Assembly (NCBI GenBank): GCA_016282375.1
Contig: JAEEKI010000006.1
Coordinates: forward strand, 1-56,458
Reading direction: 5' to 3'
DNA from: Caryophanales bacterium
GTDB taxonomy: Bacteria > Bacillota_I > Bacilli_A > RF39 > UBA660
Length of the DNA stretch: 56,458 nucleotides
Each line of letters begins with the position of its first letter. The first letter of the stretch is position 1. The notes below the pieces were generated by a model that was not told the DNA's origin, searched no databases, and saw only the letters and a program-made list of their open reading frames with translations. Shown in pieces: positions 41,858 to 49,568 of the stretch. The translations under genes and the position numbers were made by a program.

Positions 41858-42514
41858 CTAACAAACTACAGAATCAACATAGAATTTAATCTTCCAAGTT
41901 TTTCCTGCATTACCGCTTTGACTACGATTGAAGTTATAGAATCTTGTAACAATTGTAAAATCTTGAACTGTTGCAGTACTTTCACTATTATTAGTAATAG
42001 TAACACTACCTAAGTCTTGACGTGCAGCAGGATTTGTTGAATCAAAATCAATGAATTGAGTTTCAGAAGCAAGTGTTGTTGAATTTGCATCATTTGTAGT
42101 ATAAGTAACTTCATATGAGAACTCTTTATCAGTTGTTTGAAGTCCTTCAGTTTTTGCATAATCATCACTATTAGTATAATACTCATAGTATACATGATAT
42201 GTACAAGATAAAGACTCAGTCGTACCAGCAGTAAAGTTTACTTTAAAATTTTCAGTTGTTGTTTCAGATGTTGCTGCAAGATTCCCTTGTGCAGTTCCAC
42301 GTGCTTCAACCATGTTTGCTGCTGTTACATTCATAACAATTTCAGCACCAGTAGCAATAAATGAACTACTAGATGAAGCAGTTGTAGCAGTTAAATTAGC
42401 TACGTTTTCTATATTAGTATTACTTGCGAAATATGCAAATGTTGCTCCAATAACAGCAACAAGTAAAGTTGCTACAGCAATTACTGTTAGTAATAACGTA
42501 TTCCTCTTTTCCAC
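41858..42514 (-). CDS. SipW-type surface protein, paralogue 6 (short form, TasA-like)
   Basis: A 218-residue predicted secreted protein with GTG start 42514 after AAAGGAG. The signal EKRNTLLLTVIAVATLLVAV to GATFAYFAS is the most TasA-like in the window. The core has NVTAANMVEARG, SLSCTYHVYYEYY and ends in KIKFYVDSVVC, with Cys as the last residue. It has its own terminator directly after the stop and is Thr/Ser/Asn-rich, like major fibre subunits. I infer that this may be the abundant subunit of the cluster. Confidence 0.72.
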   Translation of the reverse strand: MEKRNTLLLTVIAVATLLVAVIGATFAYFASNTNIENVANLTATTASSSSSFIATGAEIVMNVTAANMVEARGTAQGNLAATSETTTENFKVNFTAGTTESLSCTYHVYYEYYTNSDDYAKTEGLQTTDKEFSYEVTYTTNDANSTTLASETQFIDFDSTNPAARQDLGSVTITNNSESTATVQDFTIVTRFYNFNRSQSGNAGKTWKIKFYVDSVVC

Positions 42515-42595
42515 TATTTGTTATCTCCTTTCTATTATTAATAATAACATATTTAATAATCATTAATCAAGTATTTTCACTAGATTTTTGCTTTT

Positions 42596-43270
42596 TTAAC
42601 AGTTGATATTGGCTGCAGATAAATGGGCCAGTAAACTTTTACCTAACAGACTATTTTGATTTCCCGGTGTGGTATAAAAATTGACAATAAAATTCCATGT
42701 TACTGTTGTTCCTGCAACGGTATTAGAATAAATATTTGCTTCGCTAACAACGGTGGCTTTACGCCCTATTGTACCCTGTGTACCAGTCCAAGATAATGTT
42801 GATAAATCACGTTCTGTAACATTTTTAGATGTATAATCATAACTACTGTACGTATCTCCACTAGCGCTAGCCGTGGCAGCAATAGACAATTCATAAGGAT
42901 AGTTAGCTGTTAGTGACATTGATGGCGATATATACTGGTCTGTACTATCCCATATAAATTGGATATCATATGTACATTCAAGGGCTTGACCCGCAATTGG
43001 TGACTTAAAATTAACAATCAAATTACCTGTACTATTTGCAACAGGTGTACTTGAAGCAACAACCATATTTACCAAACCAACGGATAAATTTATTTGATCA
43101 TTCGAATAAGCTGTAAATGTGGCCCGTGATTCTGGTATACCAGTGTTTAAATTAGCAACGTTAGTTACATTCAAATTACCAACAGTAAAGAAAGCATAGG
43201 TTGCCGAAGTGATTAAAACAAAGACCACTATAATGGTTATAACGTTTAGAATCATACTTTTCTTCTTCAT
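42596..43270 (-). CDS. SipW-type surface protein, paralogue 7 (short form)
   Basis: A 224-residue predicted secreted protein. ATG 43270 is 5 bases after AGGTGA. The signal KKKSMILNVITIIVVFVLI to SATYAFFTVGNLNVTNV resembles the family start; the core has LECTYDIQFIWDSTDQY and ERDLSTLSWTG, and ends HLSAANINC with terminal Cys. It follows the 43280 gene by 9 bp, so the two are co-transcribed. Function unknown. Confidence 0.72.
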   Translation of the reverse strand: MKKKSMILNVITIIVVFVLITSATYAFFTVGNLNVTNVANLNTGIPESRATFTAYSNDQINLSVGLVNMVVASSTPVANSTGNLIVNFKSPIAGQALECTYDIQFIWDSTDQYISPSMSLTANYPYELSIAATASASGDTYSSYDYTSKNVTERDLSTLSWTGTQGTIGRKATVVSEANIYSNTVAGTTVTWNFIVNFYTTPGNQNSLLGKSLLAHLSAANINC

Positions 43271-43279
43271 GAGTCTCAC

Positions 43280-44386
43280 CTACGTTGCCTTAGAAATAAC
43301 CACTTGATTATTGGCTGCTAATTTTAGTTTTATATTTGGTATCGTTGTTAATTCAAAACGGTCAGCAGCATAAACTACATATCCGGCTGGCGTTGTGTAA
43401 GTGCCTGAAGCGGTATGATTTGAATCGTTTGTAAGTGAATTACTTGGGTATTTTAATATTTGATAAACAGTAGTAAATCTAGCATACGCTCGTGTTTGAA
43501 GCCACGATCCAGAAGTATTACTTGTCGTTGATGCAGTATATGGCTGAACAGACCCAGTTGGATAGGTAGCTGTTTGAATTGCTGTACTTAGCGACGTAGA
43601 ATATGTGGTATCACCATTTATAACATTCAAAACCCATCTACCCATTGGCACGTTTGAAAGCGTATATGCTCCATTACTATCAGTGGTGGCCGTTATCATG
43701 CCGTGATTAAGAGAAATTGTAGCTCCGGCAATCGGATTATCCGCAGTATCATACAAAATACCACTTATATTATTAAAGACGGTGTTCTTGATTGGATATT
43801 GATATACTATTACAGCAAAATCAGTAGGATTTCCCTCAAAGACATCAGCGGCTTCAAGATCACCCCATAATTTAATAGCTAATTTTGTACTAGTAGTGGT
43901 AGAATTTAAAATTCCTAAATAAGCTATATAATATGACGTACCATAGTTTTTACTACTGGCAGAAATATGTAAATCAGCTATAGGAGCTGGACCTGCTAGT
44001 GGTGTAGATGATATGTTATTGCTTCCATCAAAACTATATATTGCATATCTTACATATTCCATCGGCAAATTAGTAACACTGACAGAATTTCCAGAATAGC
44101 AAAAATATAAATAATAATAAGTGTCGTAACCTGTTGGCTTATTAATTGTAATGGTGCTATATGTATTTTGGTTCATTCCATCCTCATCACTTAAAAAATA
44201 CATTCCTTGATTTACTAAATTAGTATAAGTAACTGTATAATTCATATTAGTAGTCGTAAGTTGTGCAGTATTACCACTTATTTTACTTCTGGTCATGAAA
44301 GAATAAGACACACTAAAAGAAAGGCTCATAAAAGATACGAGCGCTAAAACGATGACAACAGTAAGCATATGTCTTGTACTCTTCAT
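43280..44386 (-). CDS. secreted protein with carboxypeptidase-regulatory-like domain, first gene of cluster
   Basis: A 368-residue predicted secreted protein. The N-terminal hydrophobic segment ends SFSVSYSFMTRSK, a loose SipW-type site. Residues about 40-205 are beta-rich and unrelated to the other paralogues. From about 207, NISGILYDTADNPIAGATIS and TTDSNGAYTLSNVPMGRWVL match the carboxypeptidase regulatory-like (CnaB-type) beta-sandwich, common in adhesins and fibre accessory proteins. The remaining C-terminus is Thr/Ser-rich with no sortase LPxTG. As first gene of the cluster it may encode the tip or anchor (inference). Confidence 0.7.
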   Translation of the reverse strand: MKSTRHMLTVVIVLALVSFMSLSFSVSYSFMTRSKISGNTAQLTTTNMNYTVTYTNLVNQGMYFLSDEDGMNQNTYSTITINKPTGYDTYYYLYFCYSGNSVSVTNLPMEYVRYAIYSFDGSNNISSTPLAGPAPIADLHISASSKNYGTSYYIAYLGILNSTTTSTKLAIKLWGDLEAADVFEGNPTDFAVIVYQYPIKNTVFNNISGILYDTADNPIAGATISLNHGMITATTDSNGAYTLSNVPMGRWVLNVINGDTTYSTSLSTAIQTATYPTGSVQPYTASTTSNTSGSWLQTRAYARFTTVYQILKYPSNSLTNDSNHTASGTYTTPAGYVVYAADRFELTTIPNIKLKLAANNQVVISKAT

Positions 44387-44441
44387 ACCCTCACCATATC
44401 ATAATAATATCACAATTATATTTATTACTCAACAAATATCT

Positions 44442-44879
44442 TTAAACAATTTGTGCAATTTTTTTTAATAGTTCAATATTCTTGCTTAAAATCTTAATAA
44501 AATCTTTTAGTAAACTTTGAATATCACCGGCTGATTGATCATATTCTAAATTTTTACTTGTTAAAATACCTATACTTTTGTAACTACCCTCAATCATCAT
44601 TTTGATGATAAGTTTATCATTATCTTCTTTCATAAGTTTCATTTCACTATATAATCCCGAACTAATCTTTGCAAACATATTAATAGGTTTACTTTTTCCG
44701 TGTTCTTTTTTTAGTCTTTTTACAACCTGTTTTAATATTTTTTGATATTGTTTCTTCTCATGTTGTAGTTCTTTTAATAATTTAGGATGTTTTATTTTAT
44801 AAATAACATCATCAATACCAACAATACCCATTTCAGCATTTTGATATAATACATTTAATAAATCAATATTTTTTTTCAT
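44442..44879 (-). CDS. small all-helical protein, unknown (ferritin-like bundle possible)
   Basis: A 145-residue soluble protein, predicted almost entirely helical: four amphipathic helices rich in Lys, Leu, Ile and Glu (IDLLNVLYQNAEMGIVGIDD, ELQHEKKQYQKILKQVVKRL and so on). The length and helix pattern recall the DUF2383-type ferritin-like fold, but no clear metal-ligand set (ExxH) is seen, so this is only a fold guess. GGGTGAT precedes ATG 44879. It follows the RNase J gene by 40 bp and precedes the surface-protein cluster. Confidence 0.55.
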   Translation of the reverse strand: MKKNIDLLNVLYQNAEMGIVGIDDVIYKIKHPKLLKELQHEKKQYQKILKQVVKRLKKEHGKSKPINMFAKISSGLYSEMKLMKEDNDKLIIKMMIEGSYKSIGILTSKNLEYDQSAGDIQSLLKDFIKILSKNIELLKKIAQIV

Positions 44880-44919
44880 AAAAAATCACCCACTAATAAC
44901 ATGGATGATTTTTTTAAAT

Positions 44920-46554
44920 TTATACTTCTTGAACGACAGCAATAATCATTGGTTTACATTCTGTTTCATTAAATAAGTAATTACCTAATTCTTCCCTAAT
45001 TTGTGTCTTAATTAAATTATAATCAACATAATTAGGTGTAATATTACGATTAATTACTTCTTCACATATTTTCTTAATCTCTTCTATCATTTCTCGAGAA
45101 TCTTTAACATAAATGAAGCCTCTTGTAGTAACCTCAGGACCTACTAATAAAACCTTATCTTTTTTGGAAATCGTGGCACTGATTAAAACAATACCATTTT
45201 CGCTTAATATTTCTCGGTCTTTAATAACTAAATCCCCAATATCATCACTACTATTACCATCAATAAAAATATCATCAACTTTGATATGATTAAAGTTTTC
45301 TTCTAAAACCTTATCCTTAATGGAAACTATATCACCGTTTTGTTTTAAAATGATATTTTCACTAGGTATATTAACATCCGATGCCACATTAGCATTGCCA
45401 ACCATATAACGATAATCCCCTTTAACTGGCATGTAATACTTCGGATTTAATAATTTAATCATTAACATTAAATCTTCTTTCGAAGCATGTTGTAAAATGG
45501 TGTATTTATCAGGAATATCTATCACACTGCAACCATATTTAGAGAGTTCATTTTCTAATTTAACAAAAATTTTTTCACTACTATCATATTTGGGTTCTGC
45601 AAAAACGACAGTATCTGTTGGTAATAAGTCAATAAACTTATCATAGTGATTTAATATTTTATTTAAATTGGCATATGGGTATGCTTTATCATCACTAACT
45701 AACAAAACAGCATTATCCTCTTTCAAATTAGATAGGTCTCCTAAAATGCCCTCTTCGATTGTGAGATAATTATTTGCGGTACTATAATTAATTACATTTT
45801 GAAGTTTTTTACCCATTACTATAACTTTCCGATGTGTTGAAGCTACAGCATTAAAGATTTCTTGAATAGTATATAAATGGTTAGGTAAAACACTAAAAAT
45901 AATTCTTTTTTCATGATGTTTAACAAGTTCTTTAAAGAAATCTTGTAATTTATGTTTAGGAGAAGTATGACCGTATTTTTCAGCAAAAATAGATTCACAT
46001 AATAAACACAATACTCCTTGTTTTCCAACATAAGCAATTTTGCCTAAGTCGCTATCATAGTTTCCCATCATTGATGGATCAATCAAAAAATCACCAGTAT
46101 AACAGATAGCTCCATCTGGAGTATTTAATACATACATAACCGCATCTGGACAACTGTGAGAAACAGTTAAAGAAAAAATGGAACACTTACCAAAACTAAT
46201 CTTTTTATTGGCTTTAATTTCCTCGATGTTTTTTTCATCTACTCCATCTTCCATTAAACAGAACTTAGTATATTTAGTAGCATATATCTTGATGTCTGGT
46301 ATTTGATCAATTAAATCAACGACACTACCCATATTTTCTTGATGTCCATGAGAAATAAAAATACCTTTGATTCTTTCCTTGTTATTAATTAAATAGGAAA
46401 AATCTGGAATAATATAATCAATTCCCAAAAGATTACCAGTAGCATATTTTAAGCCACAGTCAAAGACAAAAAGATCATCATCAACATCAACAACATAGCA
46501 GTTTTTACCATTTTCATTTAAACCGCCCAAACCAAAAATTTTTATATTGCACAT
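44920..46554 (-). CDS. RNase J-like protein with degenerate active site (RNase J2 type)
   Basis: A 544-residue metallo-beta-lactamase/beta-CASP protein with the RNase J layout, including GPEVTTRGFIYVKDS near the end. The zinc motif HxHxDH reads HGHQEN (His69, His71; Asp to Glu73, His to Asn74), and the usual PVHGEYR reads PVKGDYR, so two or more ligands are lost. SHSCPDAV and YTGDF are kept. B. subtilis RNase J2 is also weakened and works in complex with J1, so a J2 role (mRNA and rRNA turnover with J1, RNase Y) is likely. A strong promoter lies upstream. Confidence 0.85.
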   Translation of the reverse strand: MCNIKIFGLGGLNENGKNCYVVDVDDDLFVFDCGLKYATGNLLGIDYIIPDFSYLINNKERIKGIFISHGHQENMGSVVDLIDQIPDIKIYATKYTKFCLMEDGVDEKNIEEIKANKKISFGKCSIFSLTVSHSCPDAVMYVLNTPDGAICYTGDFLIDPSMMGNYDSDLGKIAYVGKQGVLCLLCESIFAEKYGHTSPKHKLQDFFKELVKHHEKRIIFSVLPNHLYTIQEIFNAVASTHRKVIVMGKKLQNVINYSTANNYLTIEEGILGDLSNLKEDNAVLLVSDDKAYPYANLNKILNHYDKFIDLLPTDTVVFAEPKYDSSEKIFVKLENELSKYGCSVIDIPDKYTILQHASKEDLMLMIKLLNPKYYMPVKGDYRYMVGNANVASDVNIPSENIILKQNGDIVSIKDKVLEENFNHIKVDDIFIDGNSSDDIGDLVIKDREILSENGIVLISATISKKDKVLLVGPEVTTRGFIYVKDSREMIEEIKKICEEVINRNITPNYVDYNLIKTQIREELGNYLFNETECKPMIIAVVQEV

Positions 46555-46594
46555 AATATCACCTTCTAAAAATAAAGTCTTTCTTGGTAAGAAG

Positions 46595-46623
46595 ATTATA
46601 ACAAATTATGGTGTATAAATCAA
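46595..46623 (-). promoter_or_regulatory. promoter of the RNase J2-like gene
   Basis: -35 TTGATT (46618-46623), spacer 17, extended -10 TGT-TATAAT (46595-46600). A short AAG-rich dyad follows before the GAAGGTGAT ribosome site. Confidence 0.65.
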
Positions 46624-46627
46624 TATG

Positions 46628-47386
46628 CTATGATTTTTCAGAAATAAAATCACTTAAATAATACAGTTTTAAATCCTGAGAATTAATCTTGTTCAACAAG
46701 AGTTTAAAGTCACTTAAATTAAGTGTATCTTCTAAATAAATAATGTTACCCGATATGATTTTTTTATACAAACCAAGACTATTAGAAACATGATAAGTAC
46801 TTTTAACTAAGTATTTAAAATCCATAACACATGTTTCTTTATCAATAAAATCTTCAAAACAAATATTTTTATTAAGTTTGTACTTATTTAATAATTGATC
46901 TGTATTCTTATCAATGCTGATTTGCTCATATAAAGTTTTTTTATTAAAGGTTGAACTATCAACTAATCTGGTTATAACTAACTTATTATTTTGCAAAAAA
47001 CTAAGTATACTTTCGTTATTATAGAAAACAAGAGCAATACCTCTTTTTTGGTAGCGAACTTTGTCAATAACCAAATTCTTATTATTATCAATACTTAAAC
47101 TGGGAGTTACTTGTTGAAAAACCAGTTTATTTTCATCAAAATAATTGTTAATTTTCATTTGATAATAACTATTTAAGAAATCAACTTTAATACCATTTTG
47201 CCCTGGAATAATCATCCCATTTTCAATAATAGCATCAGTACTTTCTTTTTCATAACTACTGGCTTTTTGTTTTATTTCTTTCATTAAACTACTCTTGTTA
47301 ATCATTAAATGAGATGCAACGTTAGTATAATAGAAACTAAATAATAATAAACTAAATAAAAAAAAATATTTAACTAAGTATTTCAT
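46628..47386 (-). CDS. secreted protein, possible degenerate polysaccharide deacetylase-like domain
   Basis: A 252-residue protein with an N-terminal signal/anchor (YFFLFSLLLFSFYYTNVA). The order GMIIPGQNGIKVDFLNSYYQ, VTPSLSIDN and RGIALVFYNNESI, with a final ISGNIIYLEDTLNLSDFKLL and KLYYLSDFI, resembles secreted polysaccharide deacetylase-like proteins of Bacilli. However, I see no HxxxH zinc motif and no catalytic Asp pair, so it is either inactive or something else. GAGGTATT precedes ATG 47386. Confidence in the fold is low. Confidence 0.45.
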   Translation of the reverse strand: MKYLVKYFFLFSLLLFSFYYTNVASHLMINKSSLMKEIKQKASSYEKESTDAIIENGMIIPGQNGIKVDFLNSYYQMKINNYFDENKLVFQQVTPSLSIDNNKNLVIDKVRYQKRGIALVFYNNESILSFLQNNKLVITRLVDSSTFNKKTLYEQISIDKNTDQLLNKYKLNKNICFEDFIDKETCVMDFKYLVKSTYHVSNSLGLYKKIISGNIIYLEDTLNLSDFKLLLNKINSQDLKLYYLSDFISEKS

Positions 47387-47420
47387 AATACCTCATTAAA
47401 TATATATGTTAAGTAATTAT

Positions 47421-47774
47421 TTATAGTCTTTGTTTAATAATCTCTACGCCTCTTTTATAATCTAAAAAGAGCATTTCATAATAGAATTTATCTTTTTTAA
47501 GTTCATTTATAAAGGCTAGTTCATCATGAGTCAAAGCCGCAAAAGTTGGTGTTGGACTGTCTTTAACTTCTACAATAACATCGAATCCTAATAAATAATC
47601 AGCTGAGACGCCAAGTAAATAAGTCATTTCAATTAAAGTTTCTAAATTAGGATTACGTTTTTCAGATTCATACAAACTTATGGCAGATTTACTTACCCCT
47701 AGTCTCTCTGCTAAATCATTTTGCGTATAATTTAATTTCTTTCGAGCTTCCCTTAAACGTTCACCTTTTAACAC
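47421..47774 (-). CDS. XRE-family transcriptional regulator
   Basis: A 117-residue protein with a Cro/CI helix-turn-helix at about residues 3-57: LREARKKLNYTQNDLAERLG, VSKSAISLYESEKRNPN, LGVSADYLLGF. The C-terminal 50 residues are helical and unrecognised. GTG 47774 lies just after GGAAGTGG; the longer TTG start has no ribosome site. A dyad between it and the next gene may be its operator. Its neighbour upstream encodes a HELEH protein, a pairing reminiscent of ImmR/ImmA. Confidence 0.85.
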   Translation of the reverse strand: MLKGERLREARKKLNYTQNDLAERLGVSKSAISLYESEKRNPNLETLIEMTYLLGVSADYLLGFDVIVEVKDSPTPTFAALTHDELAFINELKKDKFYYEMLFLDYKRGVEIIKQRL

Positions 47775-47808
47775 AATACCACTTCCCAATGGTAAGTATA
47801 ATTTTCTA

Positions 47809-47831
47809 AAAGTTTATTGTGTGTAAACTTT
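47809..47831. promoter_or_regulatory. dyad, candidate operator of the XRE regulator
   Basis: AAAGTTTA-N7-TAAACTTT, a perfect 8-bp inverted repeat, about 35 bp before the regulator's start, with a further half-site AGTAAACT at 47838-47845. A TATACT-like -10 lies between it and the gene. Confidence 0.45.
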
Positions 47832-47861
47832 ACCAACAGTAAACTATTATTGATTCATAAA

Positions 47862-47883
47862 AAAGCGGATATTCATCCGCTTT
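47862..47883 (-). terminator. terminator after the HELEH-protein gene
   Basis: Perfect 9-base stem AAAGCGGAT / ATCCGCTTT, loop ATTC, followed by T-rich sequence. Confidence 0.85.
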
Positions 47884-47891
47884 AAGGTTAA

Positions 47892-48713
47892 TTACTTTTT
47901 AATGTTAGCATTTAGTGATTTTAACTCTTCATCTAATTCACCATATTGCATCACAACTTGCTTGTACTCATCCCATGTAATCTCCAATCCATAAAAAATG
48001 CGATCTTCGAGTGAAAGATTAGTATTACTTAATGCTCTTTCTAAATCGGGCAAATATTTATCACCAAATAACTTACAAAAAGTTTTAGTAGCTCCTTCCA
48101 TAGAATGGCTATTATAGTAACTAATAAATTCTTCAAATATAGCCCGTCTTTTTATAAAACAAGCTAGCATTTTAATATCCATTTTCATTTCTAAGCACTC
48201 CACAATGTTTTTTAATAACCTGTATGCCACTAAGTCAGCCATTCTTTCAGTAGGATAAACATCATGAAAACTATTATATAATACGGAGTCATTTGCTTCA
48301 TCACACATACGATAGATAATCGTTTCTATTTCTTGATTATGCAAATCCTCATTTAATATTTTTTTCTGCTTAACGTGTTCAAGTTCATGAATAATGGTTT
48401 TTGTATATATTAAGTATTTAAATAGTTTTATTTCCCATTCTGATAAGTTAGGAACTTTTGTCAACTCATCACTTAAAGTCGCTTCGATGCCTTGCCTAAA
48501 AATTTGTAAACAACCATGTTGATCAAGCATTCCTCTTGTAGAACGACTATCTAAATAAACATCGGCTAATTGAACATCTAAAACAAATTTGTTTAACTGA
48601 TGCATATCAACCATCATTTTAGTAATTTGTTGGACAAATACCGAATCATCAACATTATTATTCAAACAGTCAATTATATAATTAGCAATTGCTTCGATTT
48701 GACTTTGATTCAT
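47892..48713 (-). CDS. putative zinc metalloprotease-like protein (HELEH)
   Basis: A 273-residue soluble protein, mostly helical. Residues 106-118 (KTIIHELEHVKQK) contain HExxH (His109, Glu110, His113), the zincin motif, and about 40 residues later PTERMADLVAYRLL offers Glu156 or Asp160 as a third ligand. There is no signal peptide, so it is cytoplasmic. The rest is unrecognised. GAGGTG precedes ATG 48713. It sits next to an XRE regulator, like ImmA/IrrE proteases that cut repressors, but the sequence is not an obvious ImmA. Function is inference. Confidence 0.6.
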   Translation of the reverse strand: MNQSQIEAIANYIIDCLNNNVDDSVFVQQITKMMVDMHQLNKFVLDVQLADVYLDSRSTRGMLDQHGCLQIFRQGIEATLSDELTKVPNLSEWEIKLFKYLIYTKTIIHELEHVKQKKILNEDLHNQEIETIIYRMCDEANDSVLYNSFHDVYPTERMADLVAYRLLKNIVECLEMKMDIKMLACFIKRRAIFEEFISYYNSHSMEGATKTFCKLFGDKYLPDLERALSNTNLSLEDRIFYGLEITWDEYKQVVMQYGELDEELKSLNANIKK

Positions 48714-48813
48714 GTAAGAACACCTCTATTGTATATATATCATATTAACAACTATTTTGTATATATTAATAAGTTAATTTTGACATAAAATCTTTGGTCT
48801 TTAAAAGTTATGA

Positions 48814-48828
48814 TATAATAGTAGCATG
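48814..48828 (+). promoter_or_regulatory. extended -10 promoter giving a leaderless transcript
   Basis: TGA-TATAAT (TATAAT at 48814-48819) is followed by six bases and the ATG at 48826. Transcription would start at or next to the ATG. No clear -35 at the right distance and no Shine-Dalgarno. Confidence 0.5.
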
Positions 48829-49449
48829 AAAAAAATAAGTAGCAAAAAAAATCTAATACTCTCTGATAGTACTAACAATTATCGGTTGTTAAAAAAATAT
48901 ATGCATCATAAGGATAAGTATCATCTTATTGTTGAAACACAAGATGAAGACGTTAATAATTGTATTAAAGCTATTAATATAGATAATCTTACTGAACGAA
49001 ACAAATTTATCTATGAAACAATATGTGATGTCTTAGATAAGAAATGGAATCATAATTTGCCATGCGAGTTTTGTCATAATAGATGTATTGCCTCAAGAAA
49101 TAAATATATGGATAAAGAATTTGATGGATGTTGTTATTCTTTTAAACGTAAAAGATTTGGTAAAGTTAAAAAGCAAAAATGTATTCACTTAAAAGATGAT
49201 AAAACTTGTGATACAAAAAATATTTCTTGTAAATTATTTACATGTAATTATTTAAAGAAAAACCATTTATTTAGTACCAGTTATGATAATTATTTATTAC
49301 TTAAACTCTTTTTTAATAAAAAAGAAAAACTAATTTTAAAATATAACTTCTTTAAAACAGAAGAAGAAGTATTAGCTAAATTAAATAAAAAAAGTATAAA
49401 ACCATACGTTTTATACTTATTATGTTTTGATTTCTTAATTGAAAAATAA
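48826..49449 (+). CDS. Cys-rich protein of unknown function
   Basis: A 207-residue cytoplasmic protein with about eleven Cys in the middle third: PCEFCHNRCIAS, DGCCYSFKR, KCIHLKDDKTCDTK, SCKLFTCNYL. The spacing suggests a zinc- or Fe-S-binding fold reminiscent of the YkgJ type, but I cannot assign it. The N- and C-terminal parts are Lys-rich. It has no Shine-Dalgarno; the promoter -10 lies six bases before ATG, so the mRNA is probably leaderless. Divergent from the HELEH gene across 112 bp. Confidence 0.65.
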   Translation: MKKISSKKNLILSDSTNNYRLLKKYMHHKDKYHLIVETQDEDVNNCIKAINIDNLTERNKFIYETICDVLDKKWNHNLPCEFCHNRCIASRNKYMDKEFDGCCYSFKRKRFGKVKKQKCIHLKDDKTCDTKNISCKLFTCNYLKKNHLFSTSYDNYLLLKLFFNKKEKLILKYNFFKTEEEVLAKLNKKSIKPYVLYLLCFDFLIEK

Positions 49450-49568
49450 TTTTATAATTTCATATCATTCTGGTCTTCGATAACTTAACAAATAATAATA
49501 ACTTTAAATTCTTAATTTGAAGGAACATTTTTATCACCAAGAATCATGAATTTTTATTGTAAAAATAC

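Noticed and set aside
42519-42595. Promoter before the 41858-42514 gene (TTGATT with a TTATTA box)
   Set aside because: The -10 match is poor and the region is AT-rich; other placements fit as well.
44884-44915. Hairpin between the RNase J-like gene and the 44442 gene
   Set aside because: Mostly A-T pairs closing a long loop, and its 3' side is the GGGTGAT ribosome site of the next gene; too weak to call a terminator or a switch.
49450-49568. Possible small gene or RNA between 48826 gene and ssb
   Set aside because: Only AT-rich sequence with no ribosome site, open frame or clear hairpin.
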